The notes beneath the pieces were generated by a model that saw nothing but the letters and a program-made list of their open reading frames with translations, was not told the DNA's origin and did no database searches. Below are positions 1 through 8,257 of a stretch of 51,094 nucleotides of DNA, piece by piece. The stretch spans positions 1-51,094 of the forward strand of contig CALJHX010000038.1 of the NCBI GenBank assembly GCA_937770485.1, written 5' to 3'. Positions within the stretch are counted from its first letter, which is position 1. Each line of letters opens with the position of its first letter. The position numbers and the translations under genes are program-made. This DNA is from an uncultured Verrucomicrobiae bacterium (GTDB lineage Bacteria; Verrucomicrobiota; Verrucomicrobiia; Limisphaerales; UBA1096).

Positions 1-555
1 GTCGAGCGCCGGGTTGTAGCCAAGCGGCAACGTCAGCACGAGCTGTCCGCCCGCAGTCAGCAACCCCCGGCAGGTCGTGATGGCTTGGCTGATTTTTTCG
101 CCGCTTTCGCCGTTCGCCTCGTCGTCGTATCCGATGTGCTCAAAGGTCGAGACGGACAGAATCAAATCGAACCGTTCCGTCGGCGAGTAGTCGGCGATGT
201 CCTCGTTGATAATGCCAGGGCCGCGTTCGTACTTGTCGAGAACCGTATGCGCGGTGTCGAGGTAGTGCGGCGTGACGTTGCCGACCTCGAGCACGCGTTT
301 GCCGGCGAACCGCTCGAGAAATTCTCGGGCAATTGGCACCTCCACGGCACGCTCGGTGGCCCACGTCATGTTGTAGCGGTGATAAAACAGCGGCAGGGTT
401 TTGTCCTCAAACACAAACTCCGCCCTGGCCAGGCACGGAATGATCAGTGGCGCGAACGCGCACCGCAACGGCTTCAGAAACAACTCGGCCGCGCCGAAAC
501 GGCGCACGAACCAGGCGACCTTGCCGAGCCGGCTGTTGTAAAGGTGCGATCCCAT
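1..555 (-). CDS. SAM-dependent methyltransferase, class I-like (C-terminus outside window)
   Basis: An open frame of 185 codons runs from the ATG at 555 to the left window edge without a stop, so the C-terminus is missing. The segment VLEVGNVTPHYL (about residues 88-99) matches the SAM-binding loop of class I methyltransferases (E/DxGxG region). It is followed by an acidic strand IINEDIADY and the motif FDLILSVSTFEHIG, the post-II/IV region of the fold. The N-terminal 85 residues are hydrophobic and basic and carry no recognised domain. The gene begins 12 bp after the stop of the ArsR-methyltransferase fusion, so the two are probably co-transcribed. The substrate cannot be told from the sequence; a lipid or glycan methyltransferase is possible. 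Confidence 0.75.
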   Translation of the reverse strand, partial: MGSHLYNSRLGKVAWFVRRFGAAELFLKPLRCAFAPLIIPCLARAEFVFEDKTLPLFYHRYNMTWATERAVEVPIAREFLERFAGKRVLEVGNVTPHYLDTAHTVLDKYERGPGIINEDIADYSPTERFDLILSVSTFEHIGYDDEANGESGEKISQAITTCRGLLTAGGQLVLTLPLGYNPALD

Positions 556-567
556 TCGTCGCCCGGC

Positions 568-1503
568 CTAGGCTGGCCGCGTCGCGATGGCCAGCAGCGT
601 CTCGAAGTGCGGCTCCTCCTCCTCACGTGACACGACGCTGATGTCGATCTGCGCGAAGCCGGCCAACTCGAACCACTGGTGCAGCTCGCTCTCGGCGAAC
701 CCCAGCCAGCGGTCGCCGAACAATTCGCGCGCTTGGTCGAACTTGTGCGCGACGAGGTCGAGAATCATCAGCTGGCCGCCGGGCTTGATGATGCGAAACG
801 CGCTCTCGATGGCTTGCGCCGGTTCCTCGGCGTGATGCAGCGCCTGGCTGAGGATCGCGAGGTCCACCGACGCGTCGTCGATCGGCGGATGCTGCAGGTC
901 GCCCCGCCGGAACTCGAGGTTGGCCAGGCCGTTTCGCCCCGCCTTGGCCTTACCGAACTTGACGATCTCCGCCGAGTTATCCACCGCGATGACGCGTTTG
1001 CATTTGCGCGCGAGCAACTCGCTCAACAACCCCTCGCCGGAGCCGAGATCCGCGACGACAATCTCCGGCACGAGCCGAAGCAGCAGTTGGCCAAACGCCT
1101 GCCACGAGCGGCCCGGCCCGTACACGCTGTCGAACCGGCCGGCGACTCGGTTGAAATAGACGAGGTCCTGATTTTCGCGCCGCTCGAGGATGCGCTTCAG
1201 GTTCACGAGGTCGGACACGTGCTCCGGGATTTCCCCTGCCCCGGCGACCGCCAACTCCACCAGTTTGCTGCTGTCCGCGCCGTTGTCACGGGCGACGCGG
1301 TAGTAGGCGTTTTTGCCGTCACGACTCGACTCAACGAGGCCGGCCTCCTGCATCTGGCCAAGGTGCATCGATATGCCGGACTGGCGCATGTTCGTGATCT
1401 CGGTCAACTCCCGCACCGTCAACTCGCTCTCGTTGAGCAGCGCCAACAGCCGCACCCGGGACGGGGCGGAGAGGGCGCGAAGTGACTTGAGTGTGGAGGC
1501 CAT
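568..1503 (-). CDS. ArsR-family HTH regulator fused to a SAM-dependent methyltransferase
   Basis: The start at 1503 (MASTLKSLRALS) is preferred over an upstream in-frame ATG at 1554 because the ArsR winged-helix domain begins there. Residues 1-90 form the HTH domain (LSAPSRVRLLALLNESELTVREL, then MRQSGISMHLGQMQEAGLV as the recognition helix region). Residues 125-310 form a class I methyltransferase with the SAM loop VVADLGSGEGLLSELLA and LSQALHHAEEPAQAI. No cysteine pair of a metal-sensing ArsR site is evident. In Proteobacteria similar fusions include SahR-type regulators that sense S-adenosylhomocysteine and control methionine-cycle genes; that role is possible here but no such genes lie nearby. 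It sits 52 bp after fabD and 12 bp before another methyltransferase in the same direction. Confidence 0.88.
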   Translation of the reverse strand: MASTLKSLRALSAPSRVRLLALLNESELTVRELTEITNMRQSGISMHLGQMQEAGLVESSRDGKNAYYRVARDNGADSSKLVELAVAGAGEIPEHVSDLVNLKRILERRENQDLVYFNRVAGRFDSVYGPGRSWQAFGQLLLRLVPEIVVADLGSGEGLLSELLARKCKRVIAVDNSAEIVKFGKAKAGRNGLANLEFRRGDLQHPPIDDASVDLAILSQALHHAEEPAQAIESAFRIIKPGGQLMILDLVAHKFDQARELFGDRWLGFAESELHQWFELAGFAQIDISVVSREEEEPHFETLLAIATRPA

Positions 1504-1555
1504 TGACGATTCTCGCTGGCCGCAGACGGTTACACCACGAGGCCCGGTTTTCAAG

Positions 1556-2485
1556 TCAGCCGTTGAGCGACTCGGCCGCCTTGGCCAAGCTGTCGCAGTC
1601 GGCGACGTTCAGCATCTCGATATCCCGATCGATCCGCCGCATGAAACCGCTCAGCGCCTTGCCCGGGCCAAGCTCGATGAATCGCGTGATGCCGTCGGCG
1701 ATCATCGCGCGGATGCACGCCTCCCATTTCACCGGCGAGGTGACCTGATCGACCATCGTGGCGGCGATCGTGCCGGCGGCGGCGTGCGCCTGCCCGGTGA
1801 CGTTGCTGTAAACCGGCACCGATGGCTCGCGCAACTCGACCTTGGCCAAGGCCTCGGCCAAGCCGGCCTGCGCCGGTTGCATCAACGGCGAGTGATACGC
1901 CCCGGCGACCGGCAACGGAATGGCACGCTTGGCCCCGGCGGCTTTCGCGGCGTCGCAGGCGGCTTCCATTTTGTCGGCGTCGCCGGAGATGACAATTTGG
2001 CCGGGGCAATTGAGATTGGCCAAGCTCACGCTGGCCTGGCCGCAAACGTCGCGCACCGCCTCCTCGTCGAGGCCGACGATCGCCGCCATGCCGCCGGCGC
2101 TGGCCTCGCAGGCGTGCTGCATCACCTCGCCCCGGCGGCGCACCACGCGAAGCCCATCCTCAAAGCCAAGCGCATCGGCCGCGGCCAGCGCGGTGAACTC
2201 GCCCAGCGACAAGCCGGCCGTCGCGTCGAACGCCAGCGACGGCGCCTGCTCACGGAGCAGTTGAAGCGCAACCCAGCCGACGAGATAAATCGCCGGTTGC
2301 GCGTGCTCGGTGCGCACCAATTCCTCCTCCGGCCCGGAAAAACAAATCCCGCTCAAGCTATAGCCCAGCGCCTCGTCGGCTTGGGTGAACAACGCCTTGG
2401 CCGTGGGATGCGACTCCGCCAGGTCCCGCCCCATCCCGACAACCTGAGCCCCCTGCCCGGCAAACAGCAATGCAGTCTTCGCCAT
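1556..2485 (-). CDS. fabD: malonyl-CoA:ACP transacylase
   Basis: This 309-residue protein moves malonyl groups from CoA to acyl carrier protein, the entry step for fatty acid elongation in the cytoplasm. The start MAKTALLFAGQGAQ at 2485 is the usual FabD N-terminus; an in-frame extension to 2635 is rejected. The nucleophile elbow reads AGLSLGEFTAL, so the serine is present but the residue before it is Leu where E. coli has His (GHSLGE). The second catalytic residue is in AGAYHSPLM, and the QxxxQ/GQ motifs (FAGQGAQ, NCPGQIVI) are present. The C-terminal tail LAKAAESLNG contains one copy of the repeated palindrome. It is placed between an ankyrin lipoprotein and a regulator, not in a fab cluster. 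Confidence 0.95.
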   Translation of the reverse strand: MAKTALLFAGQGAQVVGMGRDLAESHPTAKALFTQADEALGYSLSGICFSGPEEELVRTEHAQPAIYLVGWVALQLLREQAPSLAFDATAGLSLGEFTALAAADALGFEDGLRVVRRRGEVMQHACEASAGGMAAIVGLDEEAVRDVCGQASVSLANLNCPGQIVISGDADKMEAACDAAKAAGAKRAIPLPVAGAYHSPLMQPAQAGLAEALAKVELREPSVPVYSNVTGQAHAAAGTIAATMVDQVTSPVKWEACIRAMIADGITRFIELGPGKALSGFMRRIDRDIEMLNVADCDSLAKAAESLNG

Positions 2486-2537
2486 GCCCCGAAGGTTAAC
2501 AGCATGGGATAAAAGTGTGGAGGAAGAACCGCTGCGA

Positions 2538-3254
2538 CTACTCCGTCGAGGGCAATTTGGTGAGGTAACTTTGGTGCGTTCTGGAGGCGATGCTTTTTGT
2601 GGCGGATTCTGATCCGCCAGCGGCTCGCAGCACATCGGCGATCCCGCTGTTGGCGGTCAGGTCCAGCGGCGTGCCGTACTCGCAAATCTGGTTAAGCCGG
2701 GCACCGTGGGCGATCAGGAATTTTGTTACTGCGGGGTCTTCGCGCTTGGCCGCGTTGTGCAGTGCGCTGCGACCGTAATGGTTCCCGGTGGCCACATCCG
2801 CGCCGGCCTCGACCAGCAACTCGAGCACCGGCAGGCTGGCAAACTCCGCGGCGGCGATCAGCGGCGTGGATCCCCGGCAATCGCGTGCGTTCACAGCCGC
2901 GCCCTTGGCCAGAAGCAATCGCACGACCTCAAGCCGGTCCTCGTCGGCGGCCCGATGCAGCGGGGTTCGGCCAAACTGGTTTCGCTGATTCGCATCCGCG
3001 CCCTTGGCCAAGAGCAGTCGGGCGACCGCCAAGTCCGGACTGGCAACTGCCTCGTAAAGCAGCGAGTTGCCGGCGGTGTTGGTGGAATTGGCCAAGCTTG
3101 GCCCGCCCAGGTTTTTCGCCACCGCAGCCACGTCGCCCCGCTCCACCGCCTGCCAAACCGTGGCATCCACCCCGCCGGTTTGACTGGCACCGCAGCCAGC
3201 CAAGGCCACTGCCGCGGCGGTGATCAGGAGTCGTTGGAGTTGCGAGGCGGACAT
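2538..3254 (-). CDS. ankyrin-repeat lipoprotein
   Basis: The 238-residue product starts at the ATG at 3254, which gives a signal peptide ending in the lipobox LAGC (Cys21). It is therefore likely anchored in a membrane facing the periplasm. About five ankyrin repeats follow, with typical motifs LLLAKGADANQRNQFGRTPLH, LLLAKGAAVNARDCRGSTPL and LLVEAGADVATGNHYGRSAL. Ankyrin repeats bind other proteins; the partner is unknown. The start lies 13 bp after the sulfatase stop and the stop lies 52 bp before fabD, so it is probably in the same transcript as the sulfatase. Two copies of TTGGCCAA fall inside the repeats (3004, 3088). Confidence 0.85.
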   Translation of the reverse strand: MSASQLQRLLITAAAVALAGCGASQTGGVDATVWQAVERGDVAAVAKNLGGPSLANSTNTAGNSLLYEAVASPDLAVARLLLAKGADANQRNQFGRTPLHRAADEDRLEVVRLLLAKGAAVNARDCRGSTPLIAAAEFASLPVLELLVEAGADVATGNHYGRSALHNAAKREDPAVTKFLIAHGARLNQICEYGTPLDLTANSGIADVLRAAGGSESATKSIASRTHQSYLTKLPSTE

Positions 3255-3267
3255 GTTTCGACAAAGG

Positions 3268-4776
3268 CTAATCCAAGGGCTTGATGGGGTAAAACTCGGA
3301 AGGCGTGTGTTCACGGGTCATTATTTTTTTCAGCCGTGCCACGACCTTGGGATTGTTGGCGGCGACGTTGTTTGATTCGCTGATGTCGGCCTCCAGGTCG
3401 TACAGCTCGATCCTGAGCGGGGTTTTGTTGTTTTTACGGAGGATGTTTTGGCGGACGGCTTTCCAGCGTCCGGCCCACACGGCCTGCTGCCCGCCGTAGC
3501 CGGAGAATTCGCGGTAGAGAAACTTGCGCGGCCGCTGCTTTTTGCCGAGCAGCGTGTTTGCGATGCTGATGCCGTCGATGCCGGCAGGCGCGCTGGTTTT
3601 TTCGCCGATCAAGTCGAGCAGCGTCGGCATCCAGTCCTCGAAGCCGGTCACAAAGCCGGAGGTGCTGCCGGCCTTGATTTTACTGGGCCAACGGACGATG
3701 AGCGGCACGCGCACGCCGCCCTCGTACAGCGACCCCTTGAGGCCGCGCAACGGCTTGACGCTCTCGAAGAAGTCGTAGTCCACCTCGGCCTTCAGGTGCG
3801 TGGTGCCGTTGTCGGATGTGAACACAACGATCGTGTTTTCGGCGAGGCCAAGCTCGTTGACGAGGTCGAGCACTCGGCCGATGTAGCGATCCATCCGCGT
3901 GATCATCGCGGCGTACGCGGCGCGCGGCGTGAAGTGCGGCGTGTAGCCGTAGCCCTTGGCCCGGGTGAATGGCGGGTCGTCCCACTTCTGCGCGAGGTAC
4001 GGCGCGAGTTCCTCGTCCGGCACGTGCAGCGCGACGTGCGGGATGACGGTCGGGTAGTAGAGGAAAAACGGCTTGTCCCGGTTTTTGCGGAGGAACGCCA
4101 GCGCCTGTTCGTTGATGCGGTCCGGCGCGTAGTCCTGTCCCTTGAAAATGTCGTAGCTGCGCGGGTCGGCCGGGTCGGCGTCCCTGGGCAGCGACGCGTG
4201 GCCCGGCACCGGCGGGTTGTTGTTCAGCGGAACGCGCTTGAGGTTGCTCCAGAGATAATTCGGATAATAGCTGTGCGCGTGGCGCTGGCAGTTGTAGCCA
4301 AAAAACCGGTCGAAGCCCTGGTTGATCGGATCGCCCTCCGAGCCGGGAAAGCCGAGTCCCCATTTGCCGAACGCGCCGGTGCCGTAGCCGTGGCTGCGCA
4401 GCAACTCGGCGATGGTCTGCTCCGCCTTGGGGATGGGCCGCTGGCCTTCCGGCTTCACTTCGCCGTTGTTGCGGACGAAGGCGTGCCCGGGGTGCTTGCC
4501 GGTGATGAACACGCAGCGCGACGGCGCGCAGACGGCGTTGCCACAGTAGTTGCGCGTGAAGCGCATGCCCTGCGTGGCCAAGCGGTCGAGGTTGGGCGTC
4601 TTGATTTTTTTCTGCCCGTAGCTGCCCAGCTCCGAGTAGCCCAAGTCGTCGGCAAGGATGAAGATGATGTTCGGCTTGGCCGCCTCGGCTTGGGCGGACT
4701 TGGCCAAGCTCAACGAGACGACAGCGACCAGGGCCAGCTTGGCCAAGCGAATGAGTCCGGCGCACGATAATTGCAT
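3268..4776 (-). CDS. secreted sulfatase, type I (FGly) family
   Basis: This 502-residue enzyme would hydrolyse sulfate esters, probably from sulfated glycans, outside the cytoplasm. The start at 4776 gives a signal peptide MQLSCAGLIRLAKLALVAVV ending near AQAEA. The metal-binding NIIFILADDLGY (Asp43, Asp44) is followed by the formylglycine signature CAPSR (Cys83 to Arg87) and the conserved GKHPGH and GKWGLG segments. The second metal-binding patch is VVFTSDNGTT. Length and order are normal for the family. The substrate cannot be predicted. Two copies of the repeated palindrome lie in the signal peptide coding region (4700, 4739). An in-frame extension to 4914 is unlikely because it crosses a terminator-like hairpin. 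It is the first gene of a five-gene minus-strand run. Confidence 0.93.
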   Translation of the reverse strand: MQLSCAGLIRLAKLALVAVVSLSLAKSAQAEAAKPNIIFILADDLGYSELGSYGQKKIKTPNLDRLATQGMRFTRNYCGNAVCAPSRCVFITGKHPGHAFVRNNGEVKPEGQRPIPKAEQTIAELLRSHGYGTGAFGKWGLGFPGSEGDPINQGFDRFFGYNCQRHAHSYYPNYLWSNLKRVPLNNNPPVPGHASLPRDADPADPRSYDIFKGQDYAPDRINEQALAFLRKNRDKPFFLYYPTVIPHVALHVPDEELAPYLAQKWDDPPFTRAKGYGYTPHFTPRAAYAAMITRMDRYIGRVLDLVNELGLAENTIVVFTSDNGTTHLKAEVDYDFFESVKPLRGLKGSLYEGGVRVPLIVRWPSKIKAGSTSGFVTGFEDWMPTLLDLIGEKTSAPAGIDGISIANTLLGKKQRPRKFLYREFSGYGGQQAVWAGRWKAVRQNILRKNNKTPLRIELYDLEADISESNNVAANNPKVVARLKKIMTREHTPSEFYPIKPLD

Positions 4777-4841
4777 AGGGCCGCGCAGCCTCACACAGCG
4801 GCGGTTGGCGGACAAGAAAATCGCAACGTTGCACCGGAAAC

Positions 4842-4873
4842 AAAAAAGCCGGCCAAGCCTGAGCTTGACCGGC
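4842..4873 (-). terminator. intrinsic terminator, minus strand, upstream of the sulfatase
   Basis: An 11-bp stem (4848-4858 with 4863-4873, one G-U pair) closes a 4-nt loop and is followed on the minus strand by six T residues (4847-4842). It points towards the sulfatase start at 4776 and lies about 65 bp in front of it. It therefore ends either a separate short transcript or a leader. The stem is built from a variant of the repeated GGCCAAGC/GCTTGACC motif. Confidence 0.75.
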
Positions 4874-5010
4874 CAAATTTCGTTCCGAAGCGCCAAGGTT
4901 GGGGGAACCTTCAAGCTCTTCGGTGAATGTTCAGATAGATGCGATGTCAGCAGTAGGGGACATTCACGACAGCACTCGCATCAAACACCGTGCGAACTGG
5001 CGCGACAAGA
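4842..5010 (-). ncRNA. candidate structured small RNA or sulfatase leader (unidentified)
   Basis: No gene fits 4777-5224, but the minus strand here folds well. A 5-bp plus 6-bp hairpin occupies 4886-4922 (AAGGTT/AACCTT inner stem). Two mutually exclusive helices follow: GATGCGA 4938-4944 with 4976-4982, enclosing ATGTC/GACAT 4944-4948 with 4959-4963, or GTGAATGT 4923-4930 with 4960-4967. The block ends in the terminator at 4842-4873. A TTGACG box at 5028-5033 (minus) could be a -35 element, but the matching -10 is poor. Alternative folds followed by a terminator are what a switching leader or an independent sRNA would show. It does not match tmRNA, SRP RNA or RNase P motifs that I know. The palindrome around 4944-4963 could instead be a mobile-element end. 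Confidence 0.35.
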
Positions 5011-5173
5011 CCTCCTGCCGCATGATCCGTCAAGCACTTTTTGCGTGATTTTAACACTTTTTTTGCGCAGCCACGCGCTAGATGAGGTCAAAAATCGCCG
5101 ATAGGGTTGTTTTACCGCGATGGATGACTGGTATTGGGTGTGCTTTATTCCCAGCACTTATTCGTCTACTCCA

Positions 5174-5201
5174 TTGACGCGGGGTACTTTTGGCCTATCT
5201 T
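5174..5201 (+). promoter_or_regulatory. candidate sigma70-type promoter for the PQQ-propeller gene
   Basis: TTGACG (5174-5179) and TATCTT (5196-5201) are separated by 16 bp and lie 24 bp before the ATG at 5225. Spacing and sequence are close to the housekeeping consensus. This is based on pattern only. Confidence 0.4.
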
Positions 5202-5224
5202 TCCCGCACTAAATTGAATCGATT

Positions 5225-6650
5225 ATGAAAAAAACACTCATCGCAGCAGCGCTGCTCGTCTCGGCTGGCGCGCTTGGCCAAGCGGCCGATTGGCCCAACT
5301 GGCGCGGCCCGGACTACAGCGGCATCTCGCAGGAAACGGACTGGTTCGAGAAATGGGGCTCGAGCGGCCCCAAGCGACTTGTGGGACGCCTCGGTCGGCA
5401 CCGGCTTTGCCACGGTTTCTGTGGCAGACGGACGGGTGTTCACCATGGGCAACAAATCGAACCGCGACACAGTTTACGCCCTGGAGGAAGCGACTGGCGA
5501 TATCCTGTGGCGACATTCCTATTCTGAAGCATTAAACCCCAGACAATACGATGGCGGGCCCAATACGACTCCCACCGTCGATGGCGAATACGTTTACACC
5601 CTCAGCAAGACCGGAAAAGCGTTTTGTCTTGAAGCAGCCACCGGAGATGAGGTGTGGAACAAGGATTTGAAAAAACTCTACCGTGTTTCGACACCTACCT
5701 GGGGTTTTGCCTCCTCGCCGCTGATCCATGGAGACAAGGTCGTTTACAATGTCGGCTCGCGAGGGATTGCGCTCAACAAGAAAACCGGCAGCCTCAAGTG
5801 GAAAACCGGCACCGGCAAATCAGGCTACGCGACTCCCGTTCCCTACGACCATCGTGGCACCGAGGCATTCATCATGTTTGGCAGCAGCAGTGCCTACGGC
5901 GTTAATGCCGCCACAGGTAAGCAGCTATGGTCAAAGTCCTTTAAGACCAGTGCCTCGGTAAACGCCGCAGACCCGGTGCTTGTACAACGGCAAGATTTTC
6001 CTCACCTCCAACTCCCGCGATGGCGAGTTGATCGAACTGAACGGCACCAGCACACGTTCCAAGTGGAAGAACCGCAACATGCGCATCCACTTCAACCCCG
6101 GTGTGGTGATCGGCGACTACTTCTACGGAGCCGACGGCCGCATAGAGCGCGGCAACACCGTCCGCTGCATCAACATGAAAACCGGCGAGACCGAGTGGAC
6201 GAAAAGCAGCATCCCGTGCGCCTCGATCACCGCCGCCGACGGCAAGCTGATCCTCCTCAGCCGCACCGGGTACCTTTATGTCGCCGAGGCATCGCCGAGC
6301 CGCTTTAAGCAGCTGGCCAAGTCCAAGGTCCTTAGCGGCACCTGCTGGACCCCGCCTGTATTGGCCAATCGAAGCGTTTATGTCCGCAACTCCCGTGGCA
6401 CGCTCTACAAGCTTCAAATGAGCGAGATGGTGGTCGAGCCGCAGCCGTTGGCCGTCAACATCGCCGGCAGCCGACTTGAGTTCTCCTGGCCGGCCAAGGG
6501 CAACTTCATCCTCGAGTCCACCGACGCGCTTGGCCAAGCGGCTCCGAGTGGGGCGAGGTCGGCAGCGGCACGGCCAAGGAGGATGACCGTTACGTCGTCC
6601 GCGTCCGGCCAAGCGCCTCACAACAATTCTTCCGTCTCCGCAGCGAATGA
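5225..6650 (+). pseudogene. secreted PQQ-type beta-propeller protein, broken by three frameshifts
   Basis: The reading frame starts at 5225 with a signal peptide (MKKTLIAAALLVSAGALGQA) and ADWPNWRGPDYSGIS, the usual start of BamB/PQQ-like propeller proteins. Homologous text then passes through three frames. The first break is at CTTG 5378-5381 (GPKR then LWDASVGTGFATV). The second is at CTTG 5979-5982 (NAADPVL then YNGKIFLTSNSRDGE). The third is at about 6527-6545 (ILESTDAL then SEWGEVGSG). Propeller blades such as VYALEEATGDILWRH and CLEAATGDEVWNK are visible. The end, QFFRLRSE, is a common C-terminus in this kind of protein and overlaps the next gene in ATGA. The first two breaks are both explained by CTG becoming CTTG. 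The third lies on the repeated palindrome. Real decay or sequence error cannot be separated here. Confidence 0.8.
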
Positions 6651-7405
6651 GCCTGGCCAGACGCAATGCCTTCACGCTGATTGAGCTGCTCGTGGTGATC
6701 GCGATCATCGCCATCCTCGCCGCGTTGCTGTTGCCTGGCCTGGCCAGCGCCAAGGAGCGCGCGCGGCGGGCCAACTGCAAAAACAACATCCGCCAATTTC
6801 TGCAGGTGGCCCACATGTACGGCGGTGACAATGAGGATAAACTCCCCAGCGGGCTGTCGGACGCGAAGGATCCCATGGACGACCACACCCCGCTGATCTC
6901 GTCGCCGATCCGCGCCGCCCTGCTCCAGTACGCACCATACAAAATCTACGAATGTTCCAACCTCGGCAAGCCGTTCGGCAACCCCAGGGGCTGGCTCTTT
7001 GAGGGCTGGGGCTACGTCATCGGCTACAACTACCTCGGCGGTCATTACCAGACACCGTGGCCGGCGATGGGCGAATTTCAGGGCTGGATCTCCCCGCAAA
7101 CCCTCACCGACAACCCCAGCCTGCCACTCGTCACCGACCTCAATACTTGGTCGCCTGGCTACATGCACTCACTCGCTCCACACGGCCCGCGCGGCCCGAT
7201 CCTATTCGACTACAACACTGACGAAACCGGGGAACGCGACTTTTCAAACCCCGGCGCCGAAGGGGCGTCCTCCGCCGACATCGGCGCGGACGGCGGCAAC
7301 GTCGGCTTGCTCGACGGCTCAGTGCGCTGGAAGTCCATCGACCAAATGCAGAAATACCGAGGCTCGCAGCTCTGGGGGGAGGACGGCGCGTTCACCGTCT
7401 GGTGA
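6647..7405 (+). CDS. prepilin-type N-terminal cleavage/methylation domain protein (pseudopilin-like)
   Basis: The 252-residue product begins [20 protein letters not shown], a type IV pilin-like leader with cleavage expected before Phe9 and Glu at mature position 5. A hydrophobic helix (about residues 9-32) follows. The C-terminal region ends in [13 protein letters not shown], the H-X9-DG/LLDGSV tail common to the abundant secreted pseudopilin-like proteins of Verrucomicrobiota, Planctomycetota and Lentisphaerota. Its role is probably in or on the cell envelope and is not known in detail. The ATG overlaps the stop of the propeller gene in ATGA, indicating translational coupling with that gene before it was broken. 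Confidence 0.9.
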   Translation: MSLARRNAFTLIELLVVIAIIAILAALLLPGLASAKERARRANCKNNIRQFLQVAHMYGGDNEDKLPSGLSDAKDPMDDHTPLISSPIRAALLQYAPYKIYECSNLGKPFGNPRGWLFEGWGYVIGYNYLGGHYQTPWPAMGEFQGWISPQTLTDNPSLPLVTDLNTWSPGYMHSLAPHGPRGPILFDYNTDETGERDFSNPGAEGASSADIGADGGNVGLLDGSVRWKSIDQMQKYRGSQLWGEDGAFTVW

Positions 7406-7443
7406 GCATTGCCAAAACGATCCTCGTTGGGTAAACCATCCGC

Positions 7444-8247
7444 GTGCCAAGCGACTCCTCCAGCATTCTGCTGCTGATCCCCGCCTACAACGAGGAGTCC
7501 CGCATCGGGCCGGTACTCGGGGAGTACGCGCTCTACTTTCGGGAGCATCATCCGGATAACTTCCACCTCGTCGTCGTGCTCAATGGCTGCACCGACGACA
7601 CGCTCGGCGTCGTCGAACGCGCCTCGGAACAGTTCCCCGAGATCAGCCACGTCAACATCCCCGAACCAGTCGGCAAGGGTGGTGCGTTGATCGAGGGACT
7701 CAATCTCGCACCGGAGGTCGACCTCGTCGGCTACGTCGATGCCGACGGCGCAACCACTCCAGCCGCCTTCGACGACCTCGTCACCGAATGCGCCAGAGCC
7801 GACTGCGTGATCGGCTCCCGCTGGATGGCCGGATCGGTGCTGCGCCAGGAGCAAACCTTTCGGCGACAGTTCGCCAGCCGGGTGTTCCACGCGATCGTGC
7901 AGGGATTTTTCTGGATGAACATCCGCGACACCCAGTGCGGTGCCAAGGTGATGCGCCGCGAGGCGGTCGAGGCTATCCACGGCCAACTCACCGTCGCCGA
8001 CATGGCGTTCGACATCAACCTGCTCTACGCCCTCAAGCGCTCCGGCTACACCGTGCGCGAAGTGCCCACCGAGTGGACCGACCAGGTCGGCTCAAAAGTG
8101 GAGATGGGCCGCACCTCGCTCGTGATGCTGCTATCCGTGATCCGGCTGCGCCTCTACTACTCGCCCCTTTACAGCTGGCTGGCCCCGCTGCGCCCGCTCG
8201 AGGCCTGGCTCTACCGCAAACTCAGCGCCCCTCCTCCCCTCAAATAG
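7444..8247 (+). CDS. family 2 glycosyltransferase (dolichyl/polyprenyl-phosphate sugar synthase-like)
   Basis: A GTG start at 7444 gives 267 residues. The GT-A fold is shown by LLLIPAYNEESRIGPVL at the N-terminus, VVVLNGCTDDT, VGKGGALIEGL, and the metal-binding YVDADGATTP (about residues 97-106). The C-terminal pattern RDTQCGAKVMRREAV and FDINLLYALKRSGY is typical of enzymes that load a sugar onto a polyprenyl phosphate (DPM1/ALG5 type). No transmembrane domain follows, so it would act at the inner face of the membrane. The acceptor and sugar are not determined. It lies 38 bp after the pseudopilin-like gene and may share its transcript. Confidence 0.88.
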   Translation: MPSDSSSILLLIPAYNEESRIGPVLGEYALYFREHHPDNFHLVVVLNGCTDDTLGVVERASEQFPEISHVNIPEPVGKGGALIEGLNLAPEVDLVGYVDADGATTPAAFDDLVTECARADCVIGSRWMAGSVLRQEQTFRRQFASRVFHAIVQGFFWMNIRDTQCGAKVMRREAVEAIHGQLTVADMAFDINLLYALKRSGYTVREVPTEWTDQVGSKVEMGRTSLVMLLSVIRLRLYYSPLYSWLAPLRPLEAWLYRKLSAPPPLK

Positions 8248-8257
8248 CGACAGGGAG

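Noticed and set aside
85..630. Plus-strand open frame of 181 codons
   Set aside because: It is a high-GC shadow of the minus-strand methyltransferase, whose frame shows a proper SAM-binding motif.
1313..2512. Plus-strand open frame of 399 codons
   Set aside because: It is antisense to fabD and the ArsR fusion and has no recognisable domain.
3448..4770. Plus-strand open frame of 440 codons
   Set aside because: It lies antisense to the sulfatase, is rich in Arg/Val/Gly without motifs, and is explained by codon bias of the sulfatase.
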